Of a DNA stretch of 64,000 bases, positions 61,138 to 64,000 are shown in pieces. A model generated the notes under the pieces. That model did not search any database, was not told where the DNA came from, and saw nothing but the letters and a program-made list of their open reading frames with translations. The position numbers and the translations under genes were made by a program. Every line of letters starts with the position of its first letter. The stretch's first letter is position 1. Source of the stretch: Holacanthus passer (Eukaryota; Chordata; Actinopteri; Pomacanthidae). The DNA lies in contig JAFREQ010000027.1 of NCBI GenBank assembly GCA_025331565.1, forward strand, positions 2,179,501 through 2,243,500, in the 5' to 3' direction.

Positions 61138-63651
61138 TGGTCCTGGTTCTGTGTTGAAGGAGGCGGAGTGGGTACATGAGCAAGAAGAAAGGGTAACACA
61201 CTTTCTCCATCTGACAGAGAAGAGAAACAAAGACATACTTTGATTTGTGCCTGTGTTGTACCTCAGGGCAGATGGTTCACGAGGCTGTATACAAGAGTTG
61301 TGTCATCTACATTCACAGATACAGTGAAAGGTTGAACCACTAGTGGTGCTGTAGAGAAATGTTTTTTAATGAGCGCCATGAGCAAACCACTTTAATCAGT
61401 GTTTTATTTTAGTTGGACTCAATCCCAGATTCTGCTGTCATACAGGGGGTCTTAGAAACATAGAAACTACTTTTCATACTGAAAGTATGAGGGAGTGTAG
61501 GGAGCAGTTTTACTGGCTGTGCCACAGACCTGTGAGGTTGCAAGTCCATGCAGTTCCTACATGTTGCCACTAGAGTTCGCCAAAGGACACAAATAATCTG
61601 TTTCCTCTTTTATTTTTTCCCTCTGTTGCTCAATTCAATGCTAAGAAACAATAAACCCAAAACAACTTCACGTGAAATTAATACTTAATGAATATTCAGT
61701 GGTGCATACAGTATACTGAATTACTGCACTTAAGTACAATTTTGCAGTATTGGTAGTTTACATGAGTATTCATGTATTCATTCATTTTATGTTACTTTAT
61801 ACAGAATGTATGTATGTGTATGAATGTATGTGTATATACAGAATTTTGTACACTTCTGTACTTTAACTGCAGAACCTTTACTTGTAACAGTACTTTTACA
61901 TCGCTGTATTGGTACTTTTTCTCAAGTAAAGACCTGAATACTTCTACGACTGAATAATTTAGAGAATTTCTGAGTGTTGTTCTACTGATAAAACCTATTT
62001 TTATCATTCAACCCCCAGTTGAGGATGTTGAGAGCTTAGTGCATTAATTAGATAGGAAGAGAAGATGCCCACACACACCTTTTGTGTTTACCATCTCCTG
62101 TGTGACCTCCTCTAAGAAGGAGCTGAGGCGTTCTGTGCTGGAGGACAAATTGTCCCACAGCCACTCGAGAGCCCACACATTCTCCTGAGAGACAGAAATG
62201 TTATTGGATCAAATCTTTACATCCTCATTTCAGCTTCACTGCTCTTTCAGACATAGGTAAGTAAAAGTTTTTCCTATCATGAGAGGTCATTCATATTATT
62301 TCAGCCATAGATGTAAGTGTAGGAGGTGATAAGAACCATGGTAACTGTGGACTAAATGTCTACGAAGAGGATGTGACGTCTAAGGAAGCGAGGAACAAGA
62401 GATTACCTTAAACGTATTGAGCACAGGAAGGACTGGACTCAGAGCAGAATTAAGGATCCTCAAACCTAAAGCTCCTGTTACCAACAGCAACAAGGCCTGA
62501 TCTGGGTACACCTGTAAACAAAAAGACATATTAACAGTTTATTACCTTACTGACTCGTAACATCCGTGGGTTTGAGTGTACATGTGTAGATTGTAACATA
62601 CGTACCTCCTTAAAGAATCGTAGGATCTGTATGTTTGACCAGTACTCGTTGAGCAGTATTGAATGCACAACATCCTTTGCTTCCTAATGTCCAGACATGA
62701 AAGACAGAAAATACAGAATGAAAACGACTGCTAAAAATACAAAGAAAATTATAAAAATGAAGACTTGTTAATAAAGAAGAAATACATACATGTAGAAACT
62801 GGGGGCTCGGTGCTGGTTGAGCAGGTGTGTTGACGACTGTGAGTAAACTGGTCCAACACTGAGACTGGATCAGAAAGGGATCAGACATGCAATCACACAC
62901 TAGAACAAACAAGGCAAACTTTCCTTACAGAACACAGGTCATACAAACTGTGAAAGTCAGTGTACTATTTTTATGTTCCAGTATGTTTAATGTCAATTCT
63001 TTGTCAATTCTAGTGTTTACTGCAAGTCAGTACAGTGATGTTAATGCAGGTGTAACAGGTTTTTTGCAGCTCATTCATGCAGCTGCTTGACAGTCTTCTG
63101 ATGACCGGAGAGACGGCTATTACAGGAGTCTGTTTTTAAGACTACAAGAGCCTGTACAAGTCTGATTTTGATAAGCCTCTTATTTTTGAAATATTTCCAA
63201 GTGATAAAAGGTTGATGTTATCAGTTGATTTGTTGTGAAACTGAACAGTGATGAACATTGCACACTTACATCAGTGAAGACAGCAGAGCAGCAACTCTGA
63301 ACCCGGACAGCAAACTTCACCAGCACATCGCGCCTCAGTGGCACAGCGCCTAGAGAGAGGAGAGAGTTAGACTTCAAAGAAAATCAAAATGTGTTACAGG
63401 TGAAAATCTATATTTATGTCTGACCATTAATTGGCTCCCACGCTGCATCACGGTAGCAGAGCTGTGCAGGCTGACTGACCACCAGCTTTGGTGCTGTTGC
63501 CGTTTTAAAGATGCAGAGATAGAAGAGGAAGAGGTGCGGAGTGAAGCGGGAGGCGGGGGCGTTCACTGAGGTGAACAAACTGTTCACAGCAGACTTAAAG
63601 TCGCCCTCCAAGCACATGAAGAAAGGGATGAGGTCTTGTACCTGCTGGAGG
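61138..63651 (-). CDS. Unidentified multi-exon gene, 3' portion, at least 7 exons
   Basis: I do not recognise this protein. On the minus strand, exons with matching phase are 63651-63425, 63349-63270, 62864-62790, 62683-62606, 62511-62407, 62184-62092 and 61210-61138, about 243 codons. The product is helical and hydrophobic, for example DLIPFFMCLEGDFKSAVNSL, EAKDVVHSILLNEYWSNIQI, PDQALLLLVTGALGLRILNS and EKVCYPFFLLMYPLRLLQH, suggesting an alpha-solenoid type fold. No signal peptide or catalytic motif is visible. The 5' part lies beyond 64000. After the exon at 61138 the end is unclear: 60914-60863, joined in phase, stops after RSPVAVKL, while other frames in that exon and near 60370-60490 stay open. 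It converges on smcr8. Function cannot be stated. Confidence 0.7.
61697..61952 (+). mobile_element. hAT-like MITE copy, same family
   Basis: Starts CAGTGGTGCATACAGTATAC, contains CACTTAAGTACAATTTTGCA and ends TCAAGTAAAGACCTGAATAC. In an intron of the minus-strand gene. Confidence 0.5.
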
Positions 63652-64000
63652 CTACCAGAAACAAATGCAGCAAGTCAACATCTTGATGTCACCAACCAGG
63701 TCTAAATCACACATGCATGAGATTTTATTTTGAGATGTTATAGCTATAATAATTAGTTTTTAAAAAGAAGGACCTGAACCCTATAAGAGCTTTGCTCTAT
63801 ATGTAAACATCCACATCATTTTAAAATATGTTTTACACCAGAGGAAATTTTTTTTCCTGTTGTAAAAGTTTTATGTTGAAGTTATTTTGGGAAAACATGA
63901 GGCTACTTCCTTTTAAAACCACACAGTCAATAGTTGAGAAATGTTAGAATAAGAGTTTCATAGTTTCATATTGTGACCTTGTTCACTAAAATGGCAGTAT

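Overview
The window is vertebrate nuclear DNA, and the details point to a teleost fish. Genes are split into many short exons with GT-AG introns. Introns and spacers are AT-rich and carry many (CA)n/(TG)n tracts, fish-type dispersed repeats and MITE-like elements. The order myo15a, alkbh5, mief2, smcr8 corresponds to the human 17p11.2 (Smith-Magenis) segment, but llgl1, flii and top3a, which lie among these genes in mammals, are not between them here.

Layout. 1-35083 (+): nearly all of an unconventional myosin XVa gene. The 5' end is cut off by the window; 71 coding exons can be followed, about 2,716 codons. Their order is an N-terminal 33-residue repeat region, motor, IQ lever arm, MyTH4, partial FERM, proline-rich linker, FERM-like segment, SH3, second MyTH4, second FERM, and a C-terminal PDZ ligand. 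37225-39821 (+): alkbh5, the nuclear m6A RNA demethylase, 4 coding exons, 360 residues, with a long 3'UTR to about 41,470. 41.9-49.55 kb (+): mief2 (MiD49), an outer-membrane adaptor for mitochondrial fission, one non-coding exon plus 7 coding exons, 468 residues. 51437-59005 (+): smcr8, the DENN/longin partner of C9orf72, 6 exons, 920 residues. 60.1-63.65 kb (-): the 3' part of a multi-exon gene that I do not recognise, running tail-to-tail with smcr8.

The four recognised genes share strand and ancestry of linkage, not a pathway: stereocilia tip transport (myo15a), RNA demethylation (alkbh5), mitochondrial dynamics (mief2) and autophagy/lysosome signalling (smcr8). Each has its own 5' region and poly(A) signal.

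The points most worth a second look are: complementary (AC)n/(GU)n tracts at the two ends of the same myo15a introns; a 6-nt microexon in the motor; an in-frame 99-nt cassette-like segment in the lever-arm intron; a frame discontinuity in the proline-rich exon; the 33-residue N-terminal repeats; a decayed BED-finger hAT-type relic in smcr8 intron 1; a short uORF in mief2; and the unidentified minus-strand gene with its ambiguous 3' end. All exon boundaries were read by eye from splice signals, phase and recalled family sequence; no alignment was run.
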